DNA from: UBA724 sp049596815
GTDB lineage: Bacteria; Bacteroidota; Bacteroidia; Flavobacteriales; Flavobacteriaceae
Reading direction: 5' to 3'
Length of the DNA: 35,884 nucleotides
NCBI GenBank assembly: GCA_049596815.1
Contig: JBMYLY010000008.1
Location: 1-35,884, forward strand
Below are positions 24,991 to 33,901 of this stretch, in pieces; the first letter of the stretch is position 1, and each line of letters begins with the position of its first letter. Below the pieces are notes generated by a model. The model was not told the DNA's origin. It did no database searches and was given only the letters and a program-made list of their open reading frames with translations. Made by a program: the position numbers and the translations under genes.

Positions 24991-27678
24991 CTAGTCGTTC
25001 AGGTTTGGATGTAGCCATTGGGTGGCTTCTTCCAAGGTGATATTTTTTCTTTGGCTGTAATCTTTCAGTTGGTCTTTGTCTATTTTTCCCAACCCAAAAT
25101 AGCGGGCTTCGGGTCGGCCGAAATAGTAGCCTGAAACAGAAGCGGCCGGCCACATGGCCAAGCTTTCGGTCAGACTAACACCAATACGTTTTTCTACTTG
25201 CAATAGCGACCAAAGGGTATTTTTTTCCAAATGGTCGGGGCATGCCGGATAGCCGGGTGCCGGACGTATGCCTTTATAAGCTTCTTTGATAAGTGCTTCG
25301 TTGTCCAAGTCCTCGTCGGGCGCATAGCCCCAATGGCGGATGCGTACCTCTCGGTGGAGATACTCGGCAAAGGCTTCCGCCAAACGGTCGGCCAAGGCCT
25401 TGACCATAATGCTGTTGTAGTCATCGTTTTGGGCTTCAAATTCTGCCGCCAATTCTTGGGTACCAAAACCGGCAGTCACACAAAAAGCCCCCACATAGTC
25501 AGGAGTGCTTTTGGGTGCTATAAAATCAGACAAGGCATGATAGGGTTTGCCACTTGCGCGTTTGGCTTGTTGACGCAGCGTGATAAAGCGTGCGATGGGT
25601 GTGTTTCGGCTCTCGTCGGCATAGACCTCAATGTCATCTGTCAGTGTGGCATTGGCAGGGAAAAGCCCAAAAACCGCTTTGGCTTGGAGCCAATTGCCAT
25701 CGATGATTTGTTTGAGCAAACTTTGGGCATCATCAAAAAGAGATTGGGCCTCTTGACCCACCACCTTATCATTTAATATTTGAGGATAGCGCCCGTGCAA
25801 ATCCCAAGAACGGAAAAAAGGCGTCCAGTCGATAAAATCTACCAAAACAGATAGGTCTTGATGGTCAATTTGTTGGATTCCCAACTGTTCGGGCACCACG
25901 GCAGGCTGTGCTTGCCAGTCGATTGAAAATTTGTTTTCGCGGGCAGTTTGCAAAGAAACATACTCCTTGGCCGTTTTTCGTTTTTCAAAGCCGATTCTAA
26001 AATTTTCGTAATCCGATTTGATTTGTTGTTTGTAGTCTTGTTGTTGGTCTTGTTGCAGCAAACTGCCCACCACATTGACCGCCCGTGAGGCATCATTGAC
26101 ATGCACAACCGAATGGCTGTATTGAGGGTCAATCTTGACTGCTGTATGGGCACGCGAAGTCGTTGCGCCCCCTATCAATAGAGGGACATGACTGTTGACA
26201 CGCTCTAGCTCTTTGGCCAAAAAAACCATTTCGTCCAATGAAGGCGTAATCAGTCCGCTCAATCCTATGATGTCTACCTTTTCATCTATAGCTATTTGAA
26301 TGATTTTTTCAGGCGGTACCATAACGCCCAAATCAATGATTTCGTAATTGTTACATCCCAGCACCACGCCTACAATGTTTTTTCCGATATCGTGCACGTC
26401 TCCCTTGACGGTTGCCAAAAGGATTTTACCAGCAAATTCTTGTTTGCCATCTTTTTCGGCTTCTATATAGGGGAGTAAATAGGCCACCGCTTTTTTCATT
26501 ACCCGCGCCGACTTGACAACCTGGGGCAAAAACATTTTGCCACTGCCAAACAAGTCCCCTACTACATTCATGCCGTTCATCAAATGGCCTTCTATCACTT
26601 CGATAGGCGCTTGTACAGATAGGCGGGCTTCCTCTACATCTGCTTCAATAAAGGAGTCGATTCCCCGCACCAAAGCATGCGTAATGCGGTCTTGCAGAGT
26701 GTTTTCTCTCCATGCCAGATCGTCTTTGGACTTGGTCTTGGCACTGCCTTTGACCTGCTCGGCAAAGTCCAACAAACGCTCTGTTGCGTCAGGGCGCCTG
26801 TCAAGTAGTACATCTTCGACATGTTCCAATAAATCTTTGGGAATGTCATCGTAGACTTCTAGCATGGTAGGATTGACAATCCCCATGTTCATACCGTGAC
26901 GAATGGCGTGGTACAAAAAGGCAGAATGCATGGCCTCGCGCACCGTGTTATTGCCTCTAAAAGAAAAAGACACATTGCTGACCCCGCCGCTCACGTGAGC
27001 ATAGGGTAGGTTTTGCCGAATCCACTCGGCGGTTTTGAAAAAGTCTAAGGCATTGGTACGGTGTTCTTCCATACCGGTTGCCACGGGAAATATGTTTGGG
27101 TCAAAGATGATGTCCTCGGCAGGAAAACCTACTTCCTCCACCAAAATTTGATAGGATCGCTGGCAAATCTCAATGCGTCTCTCGAGGGTGTCTGCTTGGC
27201 CTTTTTCATCAAAAGCCATTACAATCACAGCCGCACCAAAACGCCGTATGGTTTTCGCTTGGGCCACAAAAACTTCTTTCCCTTCTTTGAGGCTGATCGA
27301 ATTGACCACACATTTGCCTTGAACAACTTTGAGACCCGCTTCAATAATTTCCCATTTGGAACTATCGATCATGATGGGTACTCTGGCTATGTCAGGCTCA
27401 GACTGTATAAGATTGAGAAAACGTGTCATGGCCGCAACCCCATTAATCATACCTTCGTCCATATTGACGTCGATAATCTGTGCGCCACCGGTGACTTGCT
27501 CCCGCGCAATCTCCAAAGCGGTTTCGTAGTCATCATTTTCAATAAGCCGTAAAAACTTTCGGGAACCTGTCACGTTGGTGCGTTCGCCAACGTTTACAAA
27601 CACGCTGTCCGGCTTGATTACCAAAGGTTCAAGTCCGGACAGGGTGAGGTATTTGGCGGATTGAATCATACAGGACAA
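24991..27678 (-). CDS. metH: Methionine synthase, folate/cobalamin/activation part
   Basis: The C-terminal two thirds of cobalamin-dependent methionine synthase as a separate 895-aa protein. Order: pterin-binding barrel (about 25-300, with NVGERTNVTGSRKF at 29-42), cobalamin cap helices (about 325-410), B12 Rossmann domain with the cobalt-ligand His429 in KGDVHDIGKN (425-434), and the SAM reactivation domain ending with RPAPGYPACPDH near residue 830. It lacks the homocysteine domain, which is supplied by the gene immediately upstream; the two overlap by 13 nt in different frames. Either ATG 27678 or the one three codons later (27669) could be the start. Confidence 0.95.
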   Translation of the reverse strand: MSCMIQSAKYLTLSGLEPLVIKPDSVFVNVGERTNVTGSRKFLRLIENDDYETALEIAREQVTGGAQIIDVNMDEGMINGVAAMTRFLNLIQSEPDIARVPIMIDSSKWEIIEAGLKVVQGKCVVNSISLKEGKEVFVAQAKTIRRFGAAVIVMAFDEKGQADTLERRIEICQRSYQILVEEVGFPAEDIIFDPNIFPVATGMEEHRTNALDFFKTAEWIRQNLPYAHVSGGVSNVSFSFRGNNTVREAMHSAFLYHAIRHGMNMGIVNPTMLEVYDDIPKDLLEHVEDVLLDRRPDATERLLDFAEQVKGSAKTKSKDDLAWRENTLQDRITHALVRGIDSFIEADVEEARLSVQAPIEVIEGHLMNGMNVVGDLFGSGKMFLPQVVKSARVMKKAVAYLLPYIEAEKDGKQEFAGKILLATVKGDVHDIGKNIVGVVLGCNNYEIIDLGVMVPPEKIIQIAIDEKVDIIGLSGLITPSLDEMVFLAKELERVNSHVPLLIGGATTSRAHTAVKIDPQYSHSVVHVNDASRAVNVVGSLLQQDQQQDYKQQIKSDYENFRIGFEKRKTAKEYVSLQTARENKFSIDWQAQPAVVPEQLGIQQIDHQDLSVLVDFIDWTPFFRSWDLHGRYPQILNDKVVGQEAQSLFDDAQSLLKQIIDGNWLQAKAVFGLFPANATLTDDIEVYADESRNTPIARFITLRQQAKRASGKPYHALSDFIAPKSTPDYVGAFCVTAGFGTQELAAEFEAQNDDYNSIMVKALADRLAEAFAEYLHREVRIRHWGYAPDEDLDNEALIKEAYKGIRPAPGYPACPDHLEKNTLWSLLQVEKRIGVSLTESLAMWPAASVSGYYFGRPEARYFGLGKIDKDQLKDYSQRKNITLEEATQWLHPNLND

Positions 27679-28664
27679 CAGACTCTGGGTTGGTGTTTTT
27701 GCGTCAAACGAACAATACGAGCAATATGCTCAGGGCCTGTGCCGCAGCAGCCTCCTACAATATTGACCAGACGGTCTTGCAAGTATTCTTCGATTAGGCT
27801 TTCCATCTCTTCGGGTGTTTGATCATATTCCCCAAAGGCGTTGGGCAATCCCGCATTGGGGTGGGCAGAAACAAAGTGTTCTGTTTTGGAACCCAATCGT
27901 TGTATATAGGGTTTGAGCTGGTCTGCGCCCAAAGCGCAATTAAAGCCCACGCTGAGCAAAGGGATATGAGAAACCGATATCAAAAAGGCCTCCACCGTTT
28001 GGCCAGAAAGTGTTCGGCCACTGGCATCTGTAATTGTACCGCTGACCATGATGGGAACATCTATATGTCGTTCCTCTCTCACTTGGTCAATGGCAAAAAG
28101 AGCGGCTTTGGCATTCAGGGTATCAAATATGGTCTCCACAAGCAAAATGTCAGCACCCCCATCGAGTAAGGCTTCTGCCTGTTGGCGATAGGCCACGACC
28201 AATTCGTCAAAAGTGACTGCGCGATAGCCCGGATCATTCACGTCGGGAGACATGCTCGCAGTTTTGTTAGTGGGTCCCATAGAGCCGGCTACAAAACGAG
28301 GTTTGTTAGGGGTTTTTTGGGTGTACGCGTCTGCTACTCTTTTCGCAATTTGTGCAGATTCGTAATTGAGTTCATAGACCAAATCCTCCATTTGATAGTC
28401 AGCCATAGCGATGGTCGTTCCGGAAAAGGTGTTGGTCTCAATAATATCTGCCCCTACTTCCAAATACTTGCTGTGTATGTCTGCAATGGCCTCGGGTTGG
28501 GTCAGTGACAATAAATCGTTGTTGCCCTGTAGTGGTACAGGATGATCTTGAAAGCGCTCGCCACGGAAATCCGCTTCCTCAAACTTATAGGCTTGTAACA
28601 TGGTGCCCATAGCACCGTCAAGCACCAAAATGCGTTCTTGTAAGATTTGTTGGAGTTTGCTCAT
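27666..28664 (-). CDS. metH: Methionine synthase, homocysteine-binding part
   Basis: A 332-aa homocysteine S-methyltransferase domain. The zinc ligands are C243 (GFNCALG) and C306-C307 (GGCCGTG), and LDGAMGTMLQ marks the N-terminus. It corresponds to the first module of E. coli MetH and probably works with the next gene product to move the methyl group from methylcobalamin to homocysteine. It overlaps the metZ-like stop by 4 nt and the second metH gene by 13 nt. The split form is, to my knowledge, common in this phylum. Confidence 0.94.
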   Translation of the reverse strand: MSKLQQILQERILVLDGAMGTMLQAYKFEEADFRGERFQDHPVPLQGNNDLLSLTQPEAIADIHSKYLEVGADIIETNTFSGTTIAMADYQMEDLVYELNYESAQIAKRVADAYTQKTPNKPRFVAGSMGPTNKTASMSPDVNDPGYRAVTFDELVVAYRQQAEALLDGGADILLVETIFDTLNAKAALFAIDQVREERHIDVPIMVSGTITDASGRTLSGQTVEAFLISVSHIPLLSVGFNCALGADQLKPYIQRLGSKTEHFVSAHPNAGLPNAFGEYDQTPEEMESLIEEYLQDRLVNIVGGCCGTGPEHIARIVRLTQKHQPRVCCPV

Positions 28665-29839
28665 GACAACACATTTAGGGCTTGATTGAGGTCATCTATA
28701 ACGTCCTCTACAGCTTCTAAGCCAACCGAAATGCGTATCAGACCATCCGTGATTTGAACCGCTTGGCGTTCTTCAGCGCTGAGTTTGCTATGGGTAGTCG
28801 ATGCGGGTTGGGTTACGATGCTGCGTGTGTCTCCCAAGTTAGAGGAGAGCGAGCACAATTTGATTTGATTTAAAAAACGTTGACCGCCTTCCAAACCACC
28901 TTTGACTTGGAAAGCGATGATATTGCCACCTCGCTTCATTTGTTTTTTTGCGATTTCATATTGAGGATGGGTTTTGGAAAAAGGGTAACGCACCTCGTTG
29001 ACTGCAGAATGCTGTTCTAAAAAATCAACAATTTGCTCCGCATTGTCGCAATGTTTTTCTACCCGCACTGCCAAAGTTTCCAAACTTTTTGAAAGCACCC
29101 AAGCATTGAAAGGCGAAAGACTAGGTCCTGTATTTCGTGCAAAGAGATAAATCTCGCGTATCAAGTCCGCGCGCCCCACAGTGACCCCTCCCAACACACG
29201 GCCTTGACCGTCGATGAGTTTGGTGGCAGAGTGGATAACCAAGTCGGCACCAAAAGCAATGGGTTGTTGCAAATAGGGGGTGGCGAAACAATTGTCTACC
29301 ACAAAAATGAGTTGGTGTTTTTTGGCAAACTGACCCAAGACTTCCAAATCCAGTACTTGCAATCCCGGATTGGTAGGCGACTCCACATAGAGCACTTTGG
29401 TGTTAGGACGAACTAAAGAATCCAAATGATCCAAATCACTAGCGTCAAAATAGGTCGTTTCTATCTGCCATTTTGGTAAAAATTTGGTAAACAAACTATG
29501 GGTAGAACCAAACACCGCTCGGGCAGACAAAATATGATCATTTGAGTTGAGTAAGGCAGCAAAGGTTGAAAAAACGGCACCCATTCCCGAGGCAAAAGCA
29601 TAGCCGTCCTCGGCTCCTTCTAAGGCACATATTTTTTCGACAAACTCAGAAGTGTTTGGGTTGGTAAAACGGCTGTAAATATTTCGTTCTTTCTCATCAG
29701 CAAAAGCAGCACGCATTTCTTCGGCATCGTCAAAGACAAAACTTGAAGTGAGAAATAGTGGATTGCTGTGTTCTTGGTGTTGAGAGCGTTCTAACTGAGT
29801 GCGGATGGCATCTGTTTCAAATCTATTGGGTCGGCTCAT
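28661..29839 (-). CDS. Cys/Met-metabolism PLP enzyme, MetZ-like sulfhydrylase
   Basis: A 392-aa gamma-family PLP enzyme with the cofactor lysine K207 in SATKLIDGQGRVLGG. The phrase after the lysine and the YSRFTNPNT segment (55-63) are typical of the MetZ (O-succinylhomoserine sulfhydrylase) branch, but cystathionine gamma-synthase or lyase activity cannot be excluded. In this operon metX supplies O-acetylhomoserine, and metY is also present, so two related enzymes are encoded together. It overlaps the OsmC gene by 17 nt. Confidence 0.9.
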   Translation of the reverse strand: MSRPNRFETDAIRTQLERSQHQEHSNPLFLTSSFVFDDAEEMRAAFADEKERNIYSRFTNPNTSEFVEKICALEGAEDGYAFASGMGAVFSTFAALLNSNDHILSARAVFGSTHSLFTKFLPKWQIETTYFDASDLDHLDSLVRPNTKVLYVESPTNPGLQVLDLEVLGQFAKKHQLIFVVDNCFATPYLQQPIAFGADLVIHSATKLIDGQGRVLGGVTVGRADLIREIYLFARNTGPSLSPFNAWVLSKSLETLAVRVEKHCDNAEQIVDFLEQHSAVNEVRYPFSKTHPQYEIAKKQMKRGGNIIAFQVKGGLEGGQRFLNQIKLCSLSSNLGDTRSIVTQPASTTHSKLSAEERQAVQITDGLIRISVGLEAVEDVIDDLNQALNVLS

Positions 29840-30251
29840 AGGGCTGTTCGTTTACAGTGACAGAAAAGGTGATATTGGCAGTGGCTTCCAAAGTTTTGGA
29901 GACTGAACAATACTTTTCAAAGGAAAGTTTGGCAGCTCTATAAATTCGGTCGGGCTTTACATCGCCGGTTACTTTTACAATCGCATGGATATCAGTAAAC
30001 AAAGCGGGTGTAGTATCGGCTTGGCGCTTCCCTAGGACTTCGATTTTTAGGCTGTCGGGGTTGATTTTTTGTTTGTCCAAAATATGGACAATGTCAATGC
30101 TGCTACAACCAGCTACGCCCATAAGCAACAGCTCCATGGGGCTGGCTCCTTGGGGGTTGTCTACAGATTTGTTGTCGATGTCGATAGTGTAACCACGATC
30201 ATCGGTAATGGTAGCATGGTAGCCAGATTGGTGGGTGAGTTCTACTTTCAT
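29823..30251 (-). CDS. OsmC/Ohr family protein
   Basis: A 142-aa protein of the OsmC superfamily with the two characteristic cysteines, C49 in MGVAGCSSID and C115 in FEKYCSVSK. Family members are thiol peroxidases that reduce organic hydroperoxides. It is embedded in the methionine operon, overlapping metX by 4 nt and the metZ-like gene by 17 nt. The position suggests a link with sulfur metabolism or reactive thiol handling, but its substrate is not known. Confidence 0.9.
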   Translation of the reverse strand: MKVELTHQSGYHATITDDRGYTIDIDNKSVDNPQGASPMELLLMGVAGCSSIDIVHILDKQKINPDSLKIEVLGKRQADTTPALFTDIHAIVKVTGDVKPDRIYRAAKLSFEKYCSVSKTLEATANITFSVTVNEQPYEPTQ

Positions 30252-31228
30252 AGGGCTTGTGATTTAGGTATTGAAAAAACAGGTTGTAAGAGTTCGGTCA
30301 ATTGATCAAACTCTATCAAAAAAGCATCGTGTCCGTGAATGGACCTAATGGTTTTGTAGTGTAGGTTATGTTTGTGACTCATAAGGTTTCTGTAGGTTTC
30401 TCTGTTTTCTTCGTCTGTAAAAAACAAATCGGAATCGATAGAAACCAAATAGATATCGGCAGAAATCTGGTCGACAATTTCCTCAAAAGAACCCCGACCC
30501 TCAGTGATGTCAATAGTGCGTAAGAGATGATTCATCAGTTTGTAGGCTTGCAGATGAAAACGATTTTCGAGTTTTTCTCCGTGATAAAACAACCAACTGT
30601 CTATATTGAAAATCCCCTTATCGGGGTGGATGGTTCGGTTGAACCTATGCCTGAAAGATTCCGGTGTTCTATAGCACAACATGGCATGTATACGAGCGTC
30701 ATATAGCGGTTGGCTGGAGTTTTTAAGGATTTGGTCTTGCAACAATGTGTGCGCCAACACCCAATCCGAGGTTTTCCAATCGCAGGCAATAGGCACCAAA
30801 TTTTCAATCAGATCAGGAAAAGATGCGGCCAACTCCCAAGCCAAAGCACCTCCAATAGAACCACCAATGGCTGCATAGAGTTTTTGAATCTCGAGTTTAT
30901 CCAAAGCTTCTTTGACCAAAAAAGCAATGTCTCTGAGCACCAGTTGCTCATAGTCCTCAATAAGGTAGCTATCATCCCCATTACCGGGAAAGTTAAAGGC
31001 AAGCACGCTGTATACTTGGGTGTCAATCAATTTGTCAGGGCCAATAATCTGTGGCCACCAACCTTCCTCTCCGGTCACATCAGCGTTTCCGGTCAGGGAA
31101 TGATTGACCAATACCACAGGAGCAGTCCCCAATGGACAGCCAAAGGATTTGTAAGAAATCTTCAAATCCATTAGGCCGCCCGACAGGGTTTTATAGTGCG
31201 GAAAGTCTAAATACTTTCTTTCTGACAT
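30248..31228 (-). CDS. metX: Homoserine O-acetyltransferase
   Basis: An alpha/beta-hydrolase-fold enzyme that acetylates homoserine with acetyl-CoA, opening methionine synthesis. The nucleophile is Ser124 in GGSIGG, the N-terminal NHSLTGNADV stretch (42-51) is the substrate loop, and the catalytic His lies in the HGHDAFL motif near the C-terminus. At 326 aa it is shorter than the roughly 350-380 aa of many homologues. An O-succinyl product is possible in principle, since donor choice in this family depends on few residues. Confidence 0.92.
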   Translation of the reverse strand: MSERKYLDFPHYKTLSGGLMDLKISYKSFGCPLGTAPVVLVNHSLTGNADVTGEEGWWPQIIGPDKLIDTQVYSVLAFNFPGNGDDSYLIEDYEQLVLRDIAFLVKEALDKLEIQKLYAAIGGSIGGALAWELAASFPDLIENLVPIACDWKTSDWVLAHTLLQDQILKNSSQPLYDARIHAMLCYRTPESFRHRFNRTIHPDKGIFNIDSWLFYHGEKLENRFHLQAYKLMNHLLRTIDITEGRGSFEEIVDQISADIYLVSIDSDLFFTDEENRETYRNLMSHKHNLHYKTIRSIHGHDAFLIEFDQLTELLQPVFSIPKSQAL

Positions 31229-31248
31229 GGTGACTGCTATTTATGATA

Positions 31249-32523
31249 TTATAAGCTATCGAAAGCTTGTTTTAAATCTGCTTTTAAATCTGCAATATCC
31301 TCCAACCCAACTGACAAACGCACCAAGTCAGGGGTGACTCCTGTGGTAGCTTGCTCCGCTTCAGATAGCTGTTGGTGGGTCGTGCTTGCAGGATGGATAA
31401 CCAAAGATTTGGTGTCTCCGATATTTGCCAAAAGAGAAAACAATTGGGTTTTGTTTACTACGGTTTTGGCATCATCGAAACCTCCTTTAAGACCAAAGGT
31501 CAAAATACCACTCTGTCCTTTAGGAAGGTAGCTTTGCGCCAAGCTGTAATATTTACCCTCTTTAAGCCCGGGATAGCTTACCCAAGCCACTTGGTCTTGG
31601 TCTTGTAACCATTCTGCAAGTTCCAAAGCGTTTTGACTGTGTTTTTGCATACGTACTTCCCAGGTTTCCAATCCCTGAATGATCTGAAACGCATTGAAAG
31701 GGCTGATGGCTGCACCCAAATCGCGCAAACCTTCGATGCGCACTTTGGCAATATATGCCGCAGGACCCAGCGCCTCGTGCAAGACCAAACCGTGGTACCC
31801 GGCTGAGGGTGACGTGAATTCTGGGAAGTTGCCATTAGACCAGTCAAAAGTACCGGCGTCAACGATAACACCGCCCATAGCTGTTCCGTTACCGTTGGCG
31901 TATTTGGTCAAAGAATGGATGACAATATTGGCACCGTGCTCAATGGGTTTCAACAATGCAGGCGTGGCTACTGTGTTGTCCACCATAAAAGGAACTTTGG
32001 CTGCTTTTGCTTCTGCAGAAATGGCTTTGAGATCCAATACATCTAACTTGGGGTTTCCAAGCGATTCAGCAAAAAACAAGCGGGTGTTGTCTTGCACGGC
32101 AGCAGCAAAATTTTTGGGATCGTCCGGATCCACAAAAGTAGTGGTGATTCCCAAACGTGGCATCATCACTTTTAGCATATTGTAAGTACCTCCGTAAAGG
32201 CTGTTAGAAGCCACAATGTGGTCGCCTGCTTTAAGCAACACCAATAAGGCTGTGCTTATGGCAGAAGTACCCGATGCAGTTGCTACGGCGGCAATCCCTC
32301 CTTCGAGCGCAGCCATACGTTGCTCTAAAACATCAGCCGTGGGGTTGTTCAAACGGGTATAAATATATCCTGGCTCGGCCAAAGCAAACAAATTGGCAGC
32401 GTGATCTGTATCATTAAATACATAGGAAGTAGATTGATAGATAGGAACCGCGCGGGTGCCTTGGGTCGTGGTTACGTCATGCCCTGCATGCAAAGCATCT
32501 GTTGAAAATTGTTGTGTACTCAT
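31249..32523 (-). CDS. metY: O-acetylhomoserine sulfhydrylase
   Basis: A 424-aa PLP enzyme that makes homocysteine from O-acetylhomoserine and sulfide. The cofactor lysine is K207 in HSLTKYANGNGTAMGG, and FSTDALHAGHDV (6-17) and YTRLNNPTADVLEQR (55-69) are typical of the MetY branch. Its length, greater than MetB or MetZ, also supports this branch. It starts 5 nt after the metK stop. Confidence 0.95.
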   Translation of the reverse strand: MSTQQFSTDALHAGHDVTTTQGTRAVPIYQSTSYVFNDTDHAANLFALAEPGYIYTRLNNPTADVLEQRMAALEGGIAAVATASGTSAISTALLVLLKAGDHIVASNSLYGGTYNMLKVMMPRLGITTTFVDPDDPKNFAAAVQDNTRLFFAESLGNPKLDVLDLKAISAEAKAAKVPFMVDNTVATPALLKPIEHGANIVIHSLTKYANGNGTAMGGVIVDAGTFDWSNGNFPEFTSPSAGYHGLVLHEALGPAAYIAKVRIEGLRDLGAAISPFNAFQIIQGLETWEVRMQKHSQNALELAEWLQDQDQVAWVSYPGLKEGKYYSLAQSYLPKGQSGILTFGLKGGFDDAKTVVNKTQLFSLLANIGDTKSLVIHPASTTHQQLSEAEQATTGVTPDLVRLSVGLEDIADLKADLKQAFDSL

Positions 32524-32528
32524 AATAG

Positions 32529-33788
32529 TTAGTTATTAATTTTAAATGTTTGTTGAATGTCTTCGACGGCGTCTAATTTCTCCCACGGGAAAAGAGATAC
32601 TTCGACCTCTGTCTTGCCATTGTAGGGTGATTCAAATACTTTTTTGACCACTTTGGGCTCCCTGCCCATATGGCCATAAGCAGCAGTTTCTAAGTAGATA
32701 GGGGTGCGTAGTTTAAGCCGTTTTTCAATACCATAAGGAGTCAAATCGAATAAGGTTTGCAAACGCGCTGCAATTTGACCATCCGTTAGGCCTACTTTGG
32801 CTGTGCCATAGGTGTCTACAAAAACGGATGTGGGTTTGGCCACGCCAATGGCATAACTCAATTGTACCAATATTTCATCACATACACCTGCTGCTACTGC
32901 ATTTTTAGCCATATGACGTGCTGCATAGGCTGCACTGCGGTCTACCTTGCTTGGATCTTTACCGCTAAAAGCACCGCCTCCATGGGCACCTTTGCCACCA
33001 TAGGTATCAACGATGATTTTTCGTCCTGTCAAACCTGTGTCTCCATGAGGGCCACCAATAACAAACTTTCCTGTTGGGTTGATGTGATAAGTGATGTCTG
33101 CTTTGAATAGTTCCTGAACCCTGTCGTCAAAAGAGGCAATGACTTTTGGAATGACAAGCGAACAGATGTCCTCTTTGATACGTGCCAACATTTGCACATC
33201 CTCGTCAAAAGGATCGTGTTGGGTAGAAACCACTATGTTATCGATACGCAAAGGTTGATGGTCATCGCTGTATTCTATGGTAACTTGCGATTTGGCATCG
33301 GGACGTAAATACGGTATGAGATCACCTGAATGACGAAAATCTGCCAGTACCTCTAAAATTTTATGGGCAATCGCCAATGGCAAAGGCATAAAGTTTTGGG
33401 TCTCGTTGGACGCATAACCAAACATAATCCCTTGGTCTCCGGCACCTTGTTCTTCTTTTACAGCACGGTCAACACCCTGGTTGATGTCTTGTGACTGCTC
33501 ATGTATGAGCGAAACCACACCACACGAGTCTCCTGAAAATTGATATTCCCCTTTGGTGTAGCCAATCCGGTTGATGGTTTGGCGCGCGATGTTTTGCACG
33601 TCGAGGTAGGTGGTGCTTTTCACCTCTCCTGACAACACTACCTGACCGGTAGTGACCAAGGTTTCACAAGCGACCTTGCTCTCGGGGTCAAAAGCCAAAA
33701 AGTGATCCAACAAAGCATCACTAATTTGATCGGCAACTTTGTCGGGATGCCCTTCAGAAACAGATTCAGATGTAAAATAATAAGCCAT
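32529..33788 (-). CDS. metK: S-adenosylmethionine synthetase
   Basis: It makes SAM from methionine and ATP. Visible are the N-terminal ESVSEGHPDK (8-17), the middle FVIGGPHGDTGLTGRK region and the GGGAFSGKDPSKVDRSA loop. At 419 aa it is longer than the 384-aa E. coli enzyme. It is first in the methionine operon and its ATG lies directly after a SAM-II-type riboswitch and a hairpin (see those entries), so the end product SAM probably represses its own synthesis. Confidence 0.97.
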   Translation of the reverse strand: MAYYFTSESVSEGHPDKVADQISDALLDHFLAFDPESKVACETLVTTGQVVLSGEVKSTTYLDVQNIARQTINRIGYTKGEYQFSGDSCGVVSLIHEQSQDINQGVDRAVKEEQGAGDQGIMFGYASNETQNFMPLPLAIAHKILEVLADFRHSGDLIPYLRPDAKSQVTIEYSDDHQPLRIDNIVVSTQHDPFDEDVQMLARIKEDICSLVIPKVIASFDDRVQELFKADITYHINPTGKFVIGGPHGDTGLTGRKIIVDTYGGKGAHGGGAFSGKDPSKVDRSAAYAARHMAKNAVAAGVCDEILVQLSYAIGVAKPTSVFVDTYGTAKVGLTDGQIAARLQTLFDLTPYGIEKRLKLRTPIYLETAAYGHMGREPKVVKKVFESPYNGKTEVEVSLFPWEKLDAVEDIQQTFKINN

Positions 33789-33792
33789 AATC

Positions 33793-33842
33793 GGTTGCTT
33801 TTGTGGGGATTTGACTTATATACGGTCTTTGTTAAAGCAACC
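33793..33842 (-). promoter_or_regulatory. Start-occluding hairpin in the metK leader, with anti-aptamer strand
   Basis: On the minus strand GGTTGCTTT (33842-33834) can pair perfectly with AAAGCAACC (33801-33793), a 9-bp stem whose 3' arm ends 4 nt before the metK ATG. The loop contains AGTCAAATCC (33816-33807), the exact complement of GGATTTGACT in the aptamer loop (33886-33877). In addition, GGTTGC (33842-33837) can pair with aptamer GCAACC (33872-33867). These two pairings nest and exclude both the aptamer and the start-side hairpin. No U tract follows, so control is more likely of translation than of transcription. Confidence 0.75.
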
Positions 33843-33895
33843 ACTGCTTTAGCATTTTTTTAGAGAGGTTGCAATCAGTCAAATCCATCCTCTTT
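33841..33895 (-). ncRNA. SAM-II-type riboswitch aptamer
   Basis: The minus-strand leader holds a P1 stem AGAGG (33893-33889) with CCTCT (33868-33864), a long loop containing GATTTGACTGATTGCA, and a 3' A-rich strand ending GCTAAAGCAGT. The loop and the GCTAAA element match the SAM-II consensus, and the pseudoknot P2 pairs ACTG (33879-33876) with CAGT (33846-33843). SAM-II is known mainly from Alphaproteobacteria and marine metagenomes and has also been reported in Bacteroidota. It lies upstream of metK and an entire methionine operon. Confidence 0.85.
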
Positions 33896-33901
33896 GCGCT
33901 G

